A DNA stretch of 64,000 bases, taken from positions 1,656,001 through 1,720,000 of the forward strand of contig CP091733.1 of the NCBI GenBank assembly GCA_022009975.1, given 5' to 3'. The stretch is from Phocaeicola vulgatus (lineage in GTDB: Bacteria; Bacteroidota; Bacteroidia; Bacteroidales; Tannerellaceae). Each line of letters begins with the position of its first letter. The stretch's first letter is position 1. The translations under genes were made by a program, and so were the position numbers. The notes under the pieces were generated by a model. That model saw nothing but the letters and a program-made list of their open reading frames with translations. It was not told the origin of the DNA and searched no databases. This document shows positions 8,577 to 17,719 of the stretch, piece by piece.

Positions 8577-9707
8577 ATGAAATTATTTGATGTATTTCCT
8601 CTATTCAACATAGAGATTGTCAAAGGCAAAGGTTGCCATGTCTGGGACAAGGAAGGAAATGAATATTTAGATTTATATGGCGGCCATGCTGTCATCTCTG
8701 TAGGTCACAGCCATCCTACTTATGTAAAGGCTATCACGGAACAGGTGAGCAATTTGGGATTCTATTCCAACTCTGTCATCAATAGCCTCCAACAAAGATT
8801 GGCAGACAAGTTAGGAGCTGCGTGCGGATATGACGAATACCAATTATTCCTCATCAACTCCGGGGCAGAAGCAAACGAGAATGCCCTTAAGTTGGCTTCT
8901 TTCCACAATGGAAAACGCCGTGTAATCGCCTTCAAACACTCCTTCCACGGAAGGACTTCCGCTGCTGTCCGCGTGACGGATAATCCTAAATATGTGGCTC
9001 CTATCAACGAAGGATTGGATGTGACTTACCTCTCTTTGAACGACCCTTACGCTGTAGAAGCAGAGTTGAAAAAAGGCGATGTTTCTTCTGTCATCATAGA
9101 AGGCATCCAAGGTGTAGGAGGAATCCAACTTCCGACAGATGAGTTTATGCAGGATTTACGAGCCATGTGTACCAAATACCAAGCCGTACTTATCGTGGAC
9201 GAAGTGCAATCAGGTTACGGAAGAAGCGGTAAATTCTTTGCCCACCAATATGCCGGAATCCGTCCCGACATCATCACGGTTGCCAAAGGCATTGCTAACG
9301 GTTTCCCAATGGGTGCCGTATTGATTAGCCCGATATTCAAGCCTATTTACGGAATGTTGGGGACAACTTTCGGAGGCAACCACTTGGCGTGTGCTGCAGC
9401 CATTGCCGTATTGGACATCATGAAAGAAGAATCATTGATTGAAAACGCAAAGAAAGTCGGAGCCTTCCTGATGGAGGAATTACGTAAGATACCGGGAATA
9501 AAGGAACTGCGCGGAAGAGGTTTAATGATAGGCATCGAATTCGAAGAGCCAATCAAAGAAATCCGCAACCGTTTGCTGTTTGAAGAAAAAGTATTCACAG
9601 GCGTGGCAGGAACCAACACAATCCGCCTGTTGCCTCCTTTGTGCTTGACAAAAGAGGAAGCGGCTGAATTCATCTCCCGCTTCCGTAAGGTTTTAGGAGC
9701 AAAATAA
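8577..9707 (+). CDS. argD: Acetyl/succinylornithine aminotransferase
   Basis: A class III PLP aminotransferase of 377 residues. Visible are NSGAEANENALK (about 94-105), FHGRT (about 123), DEVQSGYGR (about 208-216) and the PLP-binding lysine in TVAKGIANGFPMG (Lys about 237). I chose the ATG at 8577, which gives the family start MKLFDVFPLF and a 19-bp spacing from argC; an upstream ATG at 8547 would overlap argC and add ten unconserved residues. It is the last gene of the operon and is followed by a hairpin. Confidence 0.95.
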   Translation: MKLFDVFPLFNIEIVKGKGCHVWDKEGNEYLDLYGGHAVISVGHSHPTYVKAITEQVSNLGFYSNSVINSLQQRLADKLGAACGYDEYQLFLINSGAEANENALKLASFHNGKRRVIAFKHSFHGRTSAAVRVTDNPKYVAPINEGLDVTYLSLNDPYAVEAELKKGDVSSVIIEGIQGVGGIQLPTDEFMQDLRAMCTKYQAVLIVDEVQSGYGRSGKFFAHQYAGIRPDIITVAKGIANGFPMGAVLISPIFKPIYGMLGTTFGGNHLACAAAIAVLDIMKEESLIENAKKVGAFLMEELRKIPGIKELRGRGLMIGIEFEEPIKEIRNRLLFEEKVFTGVAGTNTIRLLPPLCLTKEEAAEFISRFRKVLGAK

Positions 9708-9746
9708 AACACTTAAGCTAAGATTAGTTTAGTCATAACTTCATTA

Positions 9747-9799
9747 GATGGCGATACCTCTAAATACTTATGTGAAAGTACTGGAGAGGCATCGCCATC
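9747..9799 (+). terminator. Hairpin after argD, likely operon terminator
   Basis: GATGGCGATACCTC (9747-9760) pairs with GAGGCATCGCCATC (9786-9799) with one mismatch, and an inner TACTT/AAGTA extends the stem. A T-rich run (CTAATTTTAATTC) follows. The position 40 bp after argD supports a terminator. Confidence 0.6.
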
Positions 9800-10015
9800 C
9801 TAATTTTAATTCACCGCTTACACTTCAGTAAATTTCCCTCCTATAATTTAAAACTGTATGTGTCTTAAGTAAAATCAAGATATTTTAGTATAGTCGGAAA
9901 AAGACGTTTATCCTATCTGTTTTCAATAATTTACAAGCACCACACCAGACGTTGTCGGAATTTCTATATCTTTTGTTTGTTGATGAGTTTTGGGGTACGC
10001 ATTGACGACGTCAGG

Positions 10016-10095
10016 AAAAGGTAGTATGCTTTTTGGAAAAAGGTAGTATGCTTTTGAGAAAAAGGTAGTATGCTTTTTAGAGAAAGGTAGTATGC
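10016..10095. repeat. 22-bp tandem repeat array, four units
   Basis: The core GGTAGTATGC occurs at 10020, 10042, 10064 and 10086, exactly 22 bp apart. The cores are separated by a variable T-run/A-run spacer such as TTTTTGGAAAAA. The same unit with GGTGGTATGC forms a perfect palindrome at 36416-36457, so it belongs to a family present more than once in this genome. Confidence 0.9.
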
Positions 10096-10127
10096 TGTCT
10101 TTTTTATTAATTCCGACAAACAAAAAA

Positions 10128-10157
10128 GCTGCATCAAAACATTCATTTTGACACAGC
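10128..10157. repeat. Dispersed hairpin family, copy 1
   Basis: GCTG-CA-TCAAAA ... TTTTGA-CA-CAGC forms a hairpin with the same layout as the copies at 45561-45596 and 60275-60310. It is preceded by TAATTCCGACAAAC, which matches the TAATTCTGACACAC lead-in of the other copies. It lies just downstream of the minus-strand tRNA and may also end its transcript. Confidence 0.8.
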
Positions 10158-10168
10158 CACTTCATTTG

Positions 10169-10240
<72 letters not shown>

Positions 10241-10289
10241 ATATACGCGATATAGCAGGTAACCGAACATCGGTTTTCGATTACGGCTG

Positions 10290-10320
10290 CAAAGGTAATG
10301 ACTTTTTCTTAAAAAACAAA
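10290..10320 (-). promoter_or_regulatory. Promoter of the initiator tRNA
   Basis: On the minus strand TTTG (10317-10320), a 19-bp spacer and TACCTTTG (10290-10297) match the Bacteroidetes housekeeping promoter exactly. Confidence 0.85.
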
Positions 10321-10346
10321 ATTCTTGCAACTTTTTTTTATTCCGG

Positions 10347-10377
10347 TTGCCAGTATGAAGCTTTTTGAGTACATTTG
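10347..10377 (+). promoter_or_regulatory. Promoter of the TetR-fabG unit
   Basis: TTG (10347-10349), a 20-bp spacer and TACATTTG (10370-10377). Its position rules out the upstream start codon at 10365 and supports translation from 10407. Confidence 0.75.
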
Positions 10378-10406
10378 CGCACAAAACAAATAACAATGTG
10401 CAATAT

Positions 10407-11003
10407 ATGCCAGTAACAATATCAAAAACAAGAGAAATGTTAGTCGACGTAGCAAGGCAGCTGTTTGCCCGGGCAGGGGTGGACAACACTACGATGAATG
10501 ATATTGCACAAGCATCACAAAAAGGACGCCGCACGTTATATACATATTTCAAGAACAAGAATGAAATATATACGGCAGTGGTCGAGTCGGAATTAAGCCG
10601 GCTCTATACGATGTTGTGTGACATAGCAGATAAGCAATTGCCGGCTGATGAGAAATTAATCACCTTCATATATACCCGCTTAGACACAATCAAGTCCATC
10701 GTTTTCCGAAACGGGACATTACGTGCCACCTTTTTCCGGGATATATGGAGGGTAGAGAAAGTGAGGAAGAACTTCGACTTGAAAGAAATCGAGATTATAA
10801 AAGGCATTTTGGACGATGGTGTGAAGGAAGGTATCTTCGAGATGCCGGACACGGACATAACTGCCCTGGTGCTACACCATGCCCTCAAGGGGCTTGAAGT
10901 TCCCTATATCCGGGGAATCATGGGAGACAACATAAACCAGCGCATCAAGCGGAGGGATAATGTAATGAACCTGATATTCAATGGTATAAAAATTAAAGAA
11001 TAA
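10407..11003 (+). CDS. TetR/AcrR family transcriptional regulator
   Basis: A 198-residue protein starting MPVTISKTREM. The N-terminal TetR helix-turn-helix spans about 10-57, with TTMNDIAQASQKGRRTLYTYF (about 28-48) as recognition helix and the usual F-K-N-K-NEIY ending. The C-terminal ligand domain is not recognisable. I reject the longer start at 10365 because it precedes the promoter -7 box. The gene is 7 bp upstream of fabG, so both are on one transcript. A role in controlling fatty-acid reduction is inferred only from this pairing. Confidence 0.85.
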   Translation: MPVTISKTREMLVDVARQLFARAGVDNTTMNDIAQASQKGRRTLYTYFKNKNEIYTAVVESELSRLYTMLCDIADKQLPADEKLITFIYTRLDTIKSIVFRNGTLRATFFRDIWRVEKVRKNFDLKEIEIIKGILDDGVKEGIFEMPDTDITALVLHHALKGLEVPYIRGIMGDNINQRIKRRDNVMNLIFNGIKIKE

Positions 11004-11010
11004 TACAAAG

Positions 11011-11757
11011 ATGAAATTATTAGAAGGAAAAGTTGCCATCATCACTGGCGCAGCTCGTGGTATCGGCAAAGCTATTGCTTTGAAATTCGCTTCTGAAGGT
11101 GCAAACGTAGCCTTTACGGATTTGGTTATCGACGAAAACGGATTGGCTACCCAGAAAGAGCTGGAGGCTTTAGGTGTAAAAGCCAAAGGTTATGCTTCCA
11201 ACGCTGCAAATTTCGAAGAGACACACGCAATCGTTGCGGAAATCGTCAAGGACTTCGGCCGTGTCGATATTTTGGTAAACAACGCAGGTATAACCAAAGA
11301 TGGTTTGATGATGCGCATGAGCGAAGGACAGTGGGACGCTGTATTGAACGTGAACTTGAAATCTGCTTTCAACTTTATCCATGCTTGTTCACCTGTCATG
11401 ATGAAACAGCGTTGCGGTAGCATTATCAACATGGCTTCCGTTGTCGGTGTCCATGGCAATGCCGGCCAATGCAACTATGCTGCATCCAAAGGAGGCATGA
11501 TCGCTTTGGCTAAATCTATCGCACAAGAACTTGGTTCAAGAGGCATCCGTGCCAATGCCATTGCTCCGGGCTTCATCATGACTGCCATGACAGACGCCTT
11601 GTCTGACGAAGTAAAGGCTGAATGGTGCAAGAAGATTCCTTTGCGCCGCGGTGGTACTCCGGAAGATGTTGCCAACATCGCAACATTCTTGGCTTCTGAC
11701 ATGTCATCATACGTTTCTGGACAAGTTATCCAAGTGGATGGCGGCATGAACATGTAA
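11011..11757 (+). CDS. fabG: 3-oxoacyl-[ACP] reductase FabG
   Basis: A 248-residue classical SDR. The NAD(P) loop is TGAARGIG (about 12-19), with NNAG (about 90-93), and the catalytic Ser143, Tyr156 and Lys160 are in place (ASVVG and YAASK). The C-terminal VSGQVIQVDGGMNM is typical of FabG. It reduces 3-ketoacyl-ACP in fatty-acid elongation. The gene follows a TetR regulator and precedes a pseudouridine synthase gene. Confidence 0.92.
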   Translation: MKLLEGKVAIITGAARGIGKAIALKFASEGANVAFTDLVIDENGLATQKELEALGVKAKGYASNAANFEETHAIVAEIVKDFGRVDILVNNAGITKDGLMMRMSEGQWDAVLNVNLKSAFNFIHACSPVMMKQRCGSIINMASVVGVHGNAGQCNYAASKGGMIALAKSIAQELGSRGIRANAIAPGFIMTAMTDALSDEVKAEWCKKIPLRRGGTPEDVANIATFLASDMSSYVSGQVIQVDGGMNM

Positions 11758-11875
11758 TCCTTTGGGATTCTTGTTCCATCATCTGATATAAAAATGCTGT
11801 GCCAAGAGGCAAAAACCTTTTGGCGCAGCGTTTTCATACTATTTCTTGAGACAACAACTGCTTAAAACAAAATTC

Positions 11876-12549
11876 ATGGAAGTTATTTACGAAGATAACC
11901 ATATCATTGCGGTAGACAAGAATTGCCGTGAAATCGTCCAGGGCGACAAGACCGGAGACCAACCCTTGTCCGAGAGACTGAAATTGTGGTTGAAAGAGAA
12001 ATACAATAAACCGGGAAACGTATTTGTCGGGGTAACACACAGGCTGGATCGTCCGGTGAGCGGTGTGGTCATATTCGCCAAGACCAGCAAAGCGTTGGCA
12101 CGACTGAACGAGATGTTCCGTGAGGGTGCAGTCAAGAAGACTTATTGGGCCATTGTCAAGAACCATCCACCAAAGAAGAGGATGAGTTGGTAAACTGGTT
12201 AGTGAGGAATGAAAAGCAGAATAAGAGTTATGCTTATGACACAGAACGCCCTAATGCGAAAAAGGCCATCCTGCATTACAAAGTTATAGCCCGTTCCGAA
12301 AAGTATTATTTATTGGAAATCGACCTGAAGACAGGACGTCACCATCAAATCCGTTGCCAATTGGCAAAAATGGGATGCCCGATAAAAGGAGACTTGAAAT
12401 ATGGAGCGGATCGTTCGAACCCGGATGGAGGCATTAGCCTGCACGCTCGCAAAGCAGCGTTCATCCACCCGGTTTCCAAACTCCTAATTGAAATCATCGC
12501 TCCCGTCCCGGACGACAACCTTTGGAAAGCTATCAGCTCAGGGCTTTGA
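11876..12549 (+). CDS. RluA-family pseudouridine synthase (frameshifted as sequenced)
   Basis: The N-terminal part contains the RluA active-site motif THRLDRPVSGVVIF with the catalytic Asp. The C-terminal part has KTGRHHQIRCQLA and the family end. The two lie in different frames. The break is at the AAA run 12172-12174: one extra A gives PPKEEDELVNWL and joins the halves. The repaired protein is about 224 residues, the size of the small RluA/TruC-like enzymes that modify rRNA or tRNA. The start at 11876 (MEVIYEDNHI) is the family start. The 3' end overlaps the convergent uxuA end by 12 bp. Confidence 0.85.
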
Positions 12550-13716
12550 TTCCATAGTATGGGCAATTCCATATTCCAAACCGCGCAATTCAGCCAATCC
12601 CCGCAAGCGTCCTATGCATGAATAACCGGGATTGGTCTTTTTATGCAGGTCGTCTATCATTTGATGTCCGTGGTCAGGGCGGACAGGTATAGAAATCCTC
12701 CTACTCTGCTCAACTTCTAACAAAGCCTTCATCATGCCATACATGTCCACATCCCCATCCAAATGATTGGCTTCATAGAAATTGCCTTCGCTATCCCTTT
12801 TTGTGCTACGCAGATGGACAAAGTTCACACGGTCGCCAAACTCTCGCATCATGCCGACCAAATCATTGTCCGCACGCACGCCAAAAGAACCGGAGCAAAG
12901 GCACAAACCATTGGAACGGTTCGGCACTGCCCGGATAATCCTACGGAAATCATCAGCCGTTGACATGATTCTTGGTAAACCCAAAATAGGATAAGGCGGG
13001 TCATCTGGATGAATGACCAAATCGATTTCCACTTCGTCCGCTACGGGGCAAACCTCCGACAAGAAACAAATCAGGTTCTCCCGAAGCTTCTCCGCACCAA
13101 TTCTTTTATAACGGTCAAGTGCCTCTTGGAATTGTTCCAATGTAAAGCTCTCCTCCGACCCCGGCAAACCTGCGATAATGTTGCGAGTCAACATCATTTT
13201 CTCCGCCTCGTCCATTATCTCATAGCGGGCTGATGCTTTTGACTTTTCCTCCTCGGTATATTCCTGTTCCGCATCGGGGCGCTTCAAGACAAACAGGTCA
13301 AAAGCCACGAATGCCGCCCTTTCAAACCGCAATGCCTTAGAACCGTCCGGCATGACATACGCCAAGTCCGTCCTTGTCCAGTCCAACACCGGCATGAAGT
13401 TATAGGTCACGCAACGGATACCGCATTCCGCCAAATTGCGCAAACTCTGCTTATAATTCTCTATATACAACTGGAAATTGCCTGTCTGCGTCTTGATATG
13501 TTCATGAACCGGGAGACTCTCCACAACACTCCACACCAAACCGGCCTCAGCAACCAGCTCTTTCCTTCTGGTTATCTCTTCCACACTCCATACTTCCCCA
13601 TTAGGAATATGATGTAACGCATGGACAACATCGGTTACTCCCGCCTGGCGGATGTCAGAAAGGGAAACCGGATCGTCAGGTCCATACCAACGCCAAGATT
13701 GTTTACACAAATACAT
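12538..13716 (-). CDS. uxuA: D-mannonate dehydratase
   Basis: A 392-residue protein beginning MYLCKQSWRWYGPDDPVSL, the expected UxuA start; an upstream in-frame ATG at 13809 would run into the SDR gene and adds unconserved sequence. Recognisable UxuA segments are TDVVHALHHIPNGEVW, GIRCVTYNFMPVLDWTR and VRPDHGHQM (metal-binding His region). It dehydrates D-mannonate to 2-keto-3-deoxygluconate. It is the last gene of the hexuronate operon. Confidence 0.95.
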   Translation of the reverse strand: MYLCKQSWRWYGPDDPVSLSDIRQAGVTDVVHALHHIPNGEVWSVEEITRRKELVAEAGLVWSVVESLPVHEHIKTQTGNFQLYIENYKQSLRNLAECGIRCVTYNFMPVLDWTRTDLAYVMPDGSKALRFERAAFVAFDLFVLKRPDAEQEYTEEEKSKASARYEIMDEAEKMMLTRNIIAGLPGSEESFTLEQFQEALDRYKRIGAEKLRENLICFLSEVCPVADEVEIDLVIHPDDPPYPILGLPRIMSTADDFRRIIRAVPNRSNGLCLCSGSFGVRADNDLVGMMREFGDRVNFVHLRSTKRDSEGNFYEANHLDGDVDMYGMMKALLEVEQSRRISIPVRPDHGHQMIDDLHKKTNPGYSCIGRLRGLAELRGLEYGIAHTMESKP

Positions 13717-13727
13717 AACTTGCTTCT

Positions 13728-14539
13728 TTAAATTGAAAACGCATTGAATCCTCCATCCACGACTGTCAACGTTCCCGACACGAACTTGGAAGCATCGCTT
13801 GCCAACCATTGCAACGTGCCCAGCAACTCTTCCGGTTCACCGAAGCGTTTGAATGGCGTATGTGCCAATATCGTCTCCGCACGAGCAGTCAAACTTCCGT
13901 CAGGATTGGTCAGTAATGCACGGTTCTGTTCTGTCAGGAAGAAACCCGGAGCGACTGCATTCACACGCAAACCAGAACCAAATTTGGTGGCAAGCTCGCC
14001 ACACATATATTGAGTGAAATTGATGACAGCAGCCTTTGCCACACCATATCCGGCAACTCTTGTCAACGGGCGCAATCCAGCTTCAGACGCGATATTGATA
14101 ATAGAACCTTGTTTCTGTCCCACCATCGCTTTGGCAAATACCAATGTCGGCAGCACTGTCCCAAAGAGGTTTAAATCGACCACTTGACGGACTGCTTCCG
14201 TGTTCAAATCAAACAGAGTCTTGTCCGGTGCGATAGTTGCTCCCGGCATATTTCCACCTGCCGCATTAATCAAAACATCCACACGACCGAACTTTCCATT
14301 ATTTGGGAATAGTTTTCCTCCAATTCAGACTTGTCTAAAACATTCGTTGTGAGAAAAATAGCAGAATATCCTGCCTTGACCATCTCCGCTTCCAATGCAC
14401 CGCCCACTTCTTGGTTACGACCCAAAATGACAACATGAGCACCCTCTTCAGCAAAGTGGCGCACCATTGCCCTTCCCAATATCCCTGTCGCACCTGTAAT
14501 AACGATAACACGACCTTTGACACAAAATAGATTCTTCAT
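13728..14539 (-). CDS. SDR-family fructuronate reductase (UxuB-type), frameshifted as sequenced
   Basis: An N-terminal Rossmann segment TGATGILGRAM and a C-terminal part with NAAGG, the S-Y-K active site (IASEAG, YGVAK) and GTLTVVDGGFNAFSI lie in different frames. The break is at the TTT run 14293-14295 (AAA in the gene). One extra base restores MEKFGRVDVLINAAGG, a normal SDR sequence. The repaired length is about 270 residues. Between uxuA and the hexuronate carrier it is expected to interconvert D-fructuronate and D-mannonate; in Bacteroidetes an SDR protein often replaces the long-chain UxuB. Activity is inferred from position. Confidence 0.85.
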
Positions 14540-14543
14540 ATTA

Positions 14544-15962
14544 TTATCCTTGAATGATTTTATACTTCGGTACCAATATCTTCATGATGCTCCAACCAAT
14601 CAGGTAAGATACCGAACAGATGCAAAATATAATGAAATAGCCTGCCGGTTTCCCCACGAAGCCCATAAACTCCAATTGTACTTCGTCCGCATAAACGAAC
14701 AAGCTTCCTGCACAAGACTGCATTAGCATAGAACTAACCCCTCCTGCCATTCCTCCAATGCCAGTGACGGTAGCAATGGCATTCTTCGGGAACATATCAC
14801 TGACCGTCGTATAGATATTTGCCGACCAAGACTGGTGGGCAGCGCATCCCAAACCTATAAGGATAATCGGAAACCACGGGGAAATTGTTCCCAACGGTTG
14901 AGCAAACAAAACAACCAGGGGGACAAATGCAAAGATAAACATGGCTCTCATCCGGGCAGCATAAGGATTTTCCTTATTACGATTGATAAAGATGGTCGGC
15001 AATTTTCCTCCCACCAAAGAGAGCATTGTGATGAAATAGAGCGTAAATATCAACGCCATGCCTAAACCTTCCGATGTTTTGATTCCAAATTGGGTATTCA
15101 GATAGGAAGGAGTCCAAAAAAGGAAGAACCACCAAACTCCGTCCGTGCAGAACTTACCCAACAAAAACGCCCAAGTCTGCCTATAACGGAAACATTGGAG
15201 GATTGGCATATTCTTAACCTTCTCCTGCTCTTTCAAAAGGTCTGCCTCTAACAGCTTGTCTTGTTCAATATAATCCAGTTCCGCTTGGTTCACGAAACGG
15301 TTCTGAGCCGGTGGCGCATACATGAAAACCCAAAATCCCATCCAAACAAAGCCCAAAACACCGATAGCAACAAAGCAAATTCCCAGCCCCAATATTTCGC
15401 AAGCAAAGGAATGGAGAGAGGAGCTACCAACGCTCCGATTGAAGCCCCGGCATTAAAGACAGATGTAGCAAAGGCACGATCTCTCTTTGGGGAAATATTC
15501 AGCCGTCACTTTCACCGCAACGGGGAAATATCCAGATTCACCTATTGCCAAGACGCAACGGGCTGCCAAAAAGAAATACATACTGACTGTGGAGACTAAC
15601 ACTGCCAAATCCCCAGTTGCCGCAATCAAATGGGCTTTGTCTTCCACTCCGACAACTGATTCGGTCAAAATACCACAAAAGGCATGGAGACAAGCTCCGG
15701 CAGACCAAATACCAATAGACCAAAGATATCCTTTCTTCGTCCCCAACCAGTCAATAATGCGCCCGGCAAATAACATGCCCAACGCATAGACTATTGAGAA
15801 CGTGGCTGTCACAACGCCATAGTGCATCTCATTCCAATGAAATTCGGGTTTGATGAACTCATCCCATGTCAAGGATAAAACTTGACGATCCAAATAGTTA
15901 ATCGTCAATGCCAAAAACATCATCATGCAGATGGTCCAACGATAATGTGTCATCTTTGCCAT
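14544..15962 (-). CDS. MFS hexuronate transporter (ExuT-like), frameshifted as sequenced
   Basis: The N-terminal half (about 160 residues) has the ACS-family motif NYLDRQVLS and ARCVLAIGESGYFP. The C-terminal half begins in another frame and holds the remaining helices (WWFFLFWTPSYLNTQFG, FPIILIGLGCAAHQSWSANIY). Both are typical of anion:cation symporters such as ExuT. The break lies at 15475-15485 in a GAGAGA run; loss of two bases or gain of one explains it. The repaired size is about 470 residues. It lies between eda and the SDR gene, so glucuronate/galacturonate uptake is the likely role. Confidence 0.85.
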
Positions 15963-15966
15963 AGCC

Positions 15967-16638
15967 TTATCCTCTTGCTTTTTGAATTACTGATAAAGAA
16001 AAACGGCACTTTTCGGTTATATAATCCCAATTTCCCGCTGCTACTTCCTCTTTCGGGAAGAGTTTGGAACCCATTCCCACGCAAGTTGTTCCCGCCTTCA
16101 TCCAACTGCTCAAATTCTCCTCCGTCGGTTCAACCGCTCCTGTCGCCATAATCATAGTCCAAGGTAAGGGAGCTTTGACGTTCTTGACAAAAGATGGACC
16201 TCCCACATTGCCTGCCGGGAATATCTTGACCAAATCACATCCTAATTCCTGTGCCATGCCTATTTCCGTCACAGAACCACAACCGGGAGTGTAAGGGACA
16301 CAATGGCGGTTACATAATTTGGCTATTTCAGGATTAAGATATGGCCCCACGATGAAATTCGCCCCATATTGCAAATAAAGGGCAGCGGTCGGGGCATCCA
16401 CGATTGAGCCGACACCCAATATCAATTCGAGGCACTCTTTCTGTGCATACTTTACTAATTCCACAAAAACCTCACATGCGAAATCGCCTCTGTTTGTGAA
16501 TTCGAATGCGCGGACTCCTCCTTCATAACAAGCACGGAGCACTTGCTTTGCAACGAGAGCCTCTTTATGGTAAAAAACCGGAACCATTCCGGTTTCTCGA
16601 ATTGTCTCTAAGACTTTTAGTTTATCAAATGTTGCCAT
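15967..16638 (-). CDS. eda: 2-keto-3-deoxy-6-phosphogluconate aldolase
   Basis: A 223-residue class I aldolase. The Schiff-base lysine is in DLVKIFPAGNVGG, and the conserved glutamate is in FEFTNRG. GTIVDAP-like text (GSIVDAPTAALYLQYGANFIVGP) and PYTPGCGSVTEI complete the TIM-barrel phosphate and carboxylate site. It splits KDPG into pyruvate and glyceraldehyde 3-phosphate, the last step of the pathway encoded here. It lies 4 bp from the carrier gene and 25 bp from kdgK. Confidence 0.95.
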   Translation of the reverse strand: MATFDKLKVLETIRETGMVPVFYHKEALVAKQVLRACYEGGVRAFEFTNRGDFACEVFVELVKYAQKECLELILGVGSIVDAPTAALYLQYGANFIVGPYLNPEIAKLCNRHCVPYTPGCGSVTEIGMAQELGCDLVKIFPAGNVGGPSFVKNVKAPLPWTMIMATGAVEPTEENLSSWMKAGTTCVGMGSKLFPKEEVAAGNWDYITEKCRFSLSVIQKARG

Positions 16639-16663
16639 GATAATAGATTATATATGATTATTC

Positions 16664-17707
16664 TCACCGGGAAACCCTGCCTGAGCCGTCTCCCTTCATT
16701 AAATTCTCAACCTCTTTCACAGATACTTGGTTATAATCGCCATAAATTGTATGCTTAAGGCATGAGGCTGCCGCAGCAAAATCCAAAGCTCTCTGGTCAT
16801 CTCCTTCATAAGTCAGCAGTCCGTAAATCAGACCTCCCATGAAAGAATCACCACCTCCCACACGATCCACAATATCAGTTATATCATAACGAGGCGACTG
16901 ATATAATTTCTTGCCATCATATAAGACACCGCCCCAAGTATTATGGTTAGCATTGATTGATCCTCGCAAAGTAATGACAACCTTCTTGGCACGAGGGAAA
17001 CGCTGCATCAATTGCTGGCAAACACTTTCAAATTTGGCTGCGTCGATAGAGCCTCCTGTGGCAGAGACATCGAAACCTTCCGGTTTGATACCAAATACTT
17101 TCTCAGCATCCTCTTCATTTCCCAAAATAATGTCACTTCCGGCAACCAAATCAGGCATGATTTCCGCAGCCGATTTTCCATATTTCCATAAATTCTTGCG
17201 ATAATTCAAATCACAAGAGACTGGAACGCCAAGCCTGTTGGCAATTTGGATAGCCTCCAAGCAGACCTCGGCTGCATTTTGGCTGATTGCAGGAGTAATA
17301 CCAGTCCAATGGAACCAAACTGCTCCTTCCAGCACCTTTTCCCAGTCAATCATGCCCTTTTCTATCCCAGCAATCGCAGAATGGGCACGGTCATAAACCA
17401 CTTTGCTTGCACGGGAAACCGCTCCTGTTTCCAAGAAATAGATTCCCAACCGGTCGCCACCCCTTACAATATGGGATGTCTTCACTCCGTTTTTATGCAA
17501 ATCCTTTATACAAGCTTCAGCAATGTCATTTTCAGGGAGACGAGTCACAAACTCGGCATTCATGCCATAATTGGCCAATGAGACAGCAACGTTAGCTTCT
17601 CCTCCTCCGAATGTAGCAGAGAGTTCGTTGCATTGGCTGAAGCGAAGATAACCCGGTGTTGCCAGCCTCAACATAATTTCACCAAAGGTGACTATTCTAT
17701 TATCCAT
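16664..17707 (-). CDS. kdgK: 2-keto-3-deoxygluconate kinase (PfkB family)
   Basis: A 347-residue PfkB sugar kinase. The N-terminal GEIMLRL and FGGGEANVAVSLANYG and the C-terminal anion-hole motif VGGGDSFMGGLIYG with the catalytic Asp define the family. It phosphorylates KDG to KDPG, linking UxuA and Eda. It sits 12 bp after uxaC and 25 bp before eda in the same operon. Confidence 0.93.
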   Translation of the reverse strand: MDNRIVTFGEIMLRLATPGYLRFSQCNELSATFGGGEANVAVSLANYGMNAEFVTRLPENDIAEACIKDLHKNGVKTSHIVRGGDRLGIYFLETGAVSRASKVVYDRAHSAIAGIEKGMIDWEKVLEGAVWFHWTGITPAISQNAAEVCLEAIQIANRLGVPVSCDLNYRKNLWKYGKSAAEIMPDLVAGSDIILGNEEDAEKVFGIKPEGFDVSATGGSIDAAKFESVCQQLMQRFPRAKKVVITLRGSINANHNTWGGVLYDGKKLYQSPRYDITDIVDRVGGGDSFMGGLIYGLLTYEGDDQRALDFAAAASCLKHTIYGDYNQVSVKEVENLMKGDGSGRVSR

Positions 17708-17719
17708 ATATATGGGTCA

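Larger units (their letters stand above)
9708..10168. other. Gene-free spacer between argD and the initiator tRNA
   Basis: No credible gene is present. The spacer holds the argD terminator hairpin, a 22-bp tandem repeat array and one member of the dispersed hairpin family, each listed separately. The open frames across the array encode only low-complexity repeats and are rejected. Confidence 0.7.

Noticed and set aside
9923..10165. Open frames across the 22-bp repeat array
   Set aside because: They encode only repeated low-complexity peptide from the tandem DNA repeat, without ribosome binding site or family resemblance.
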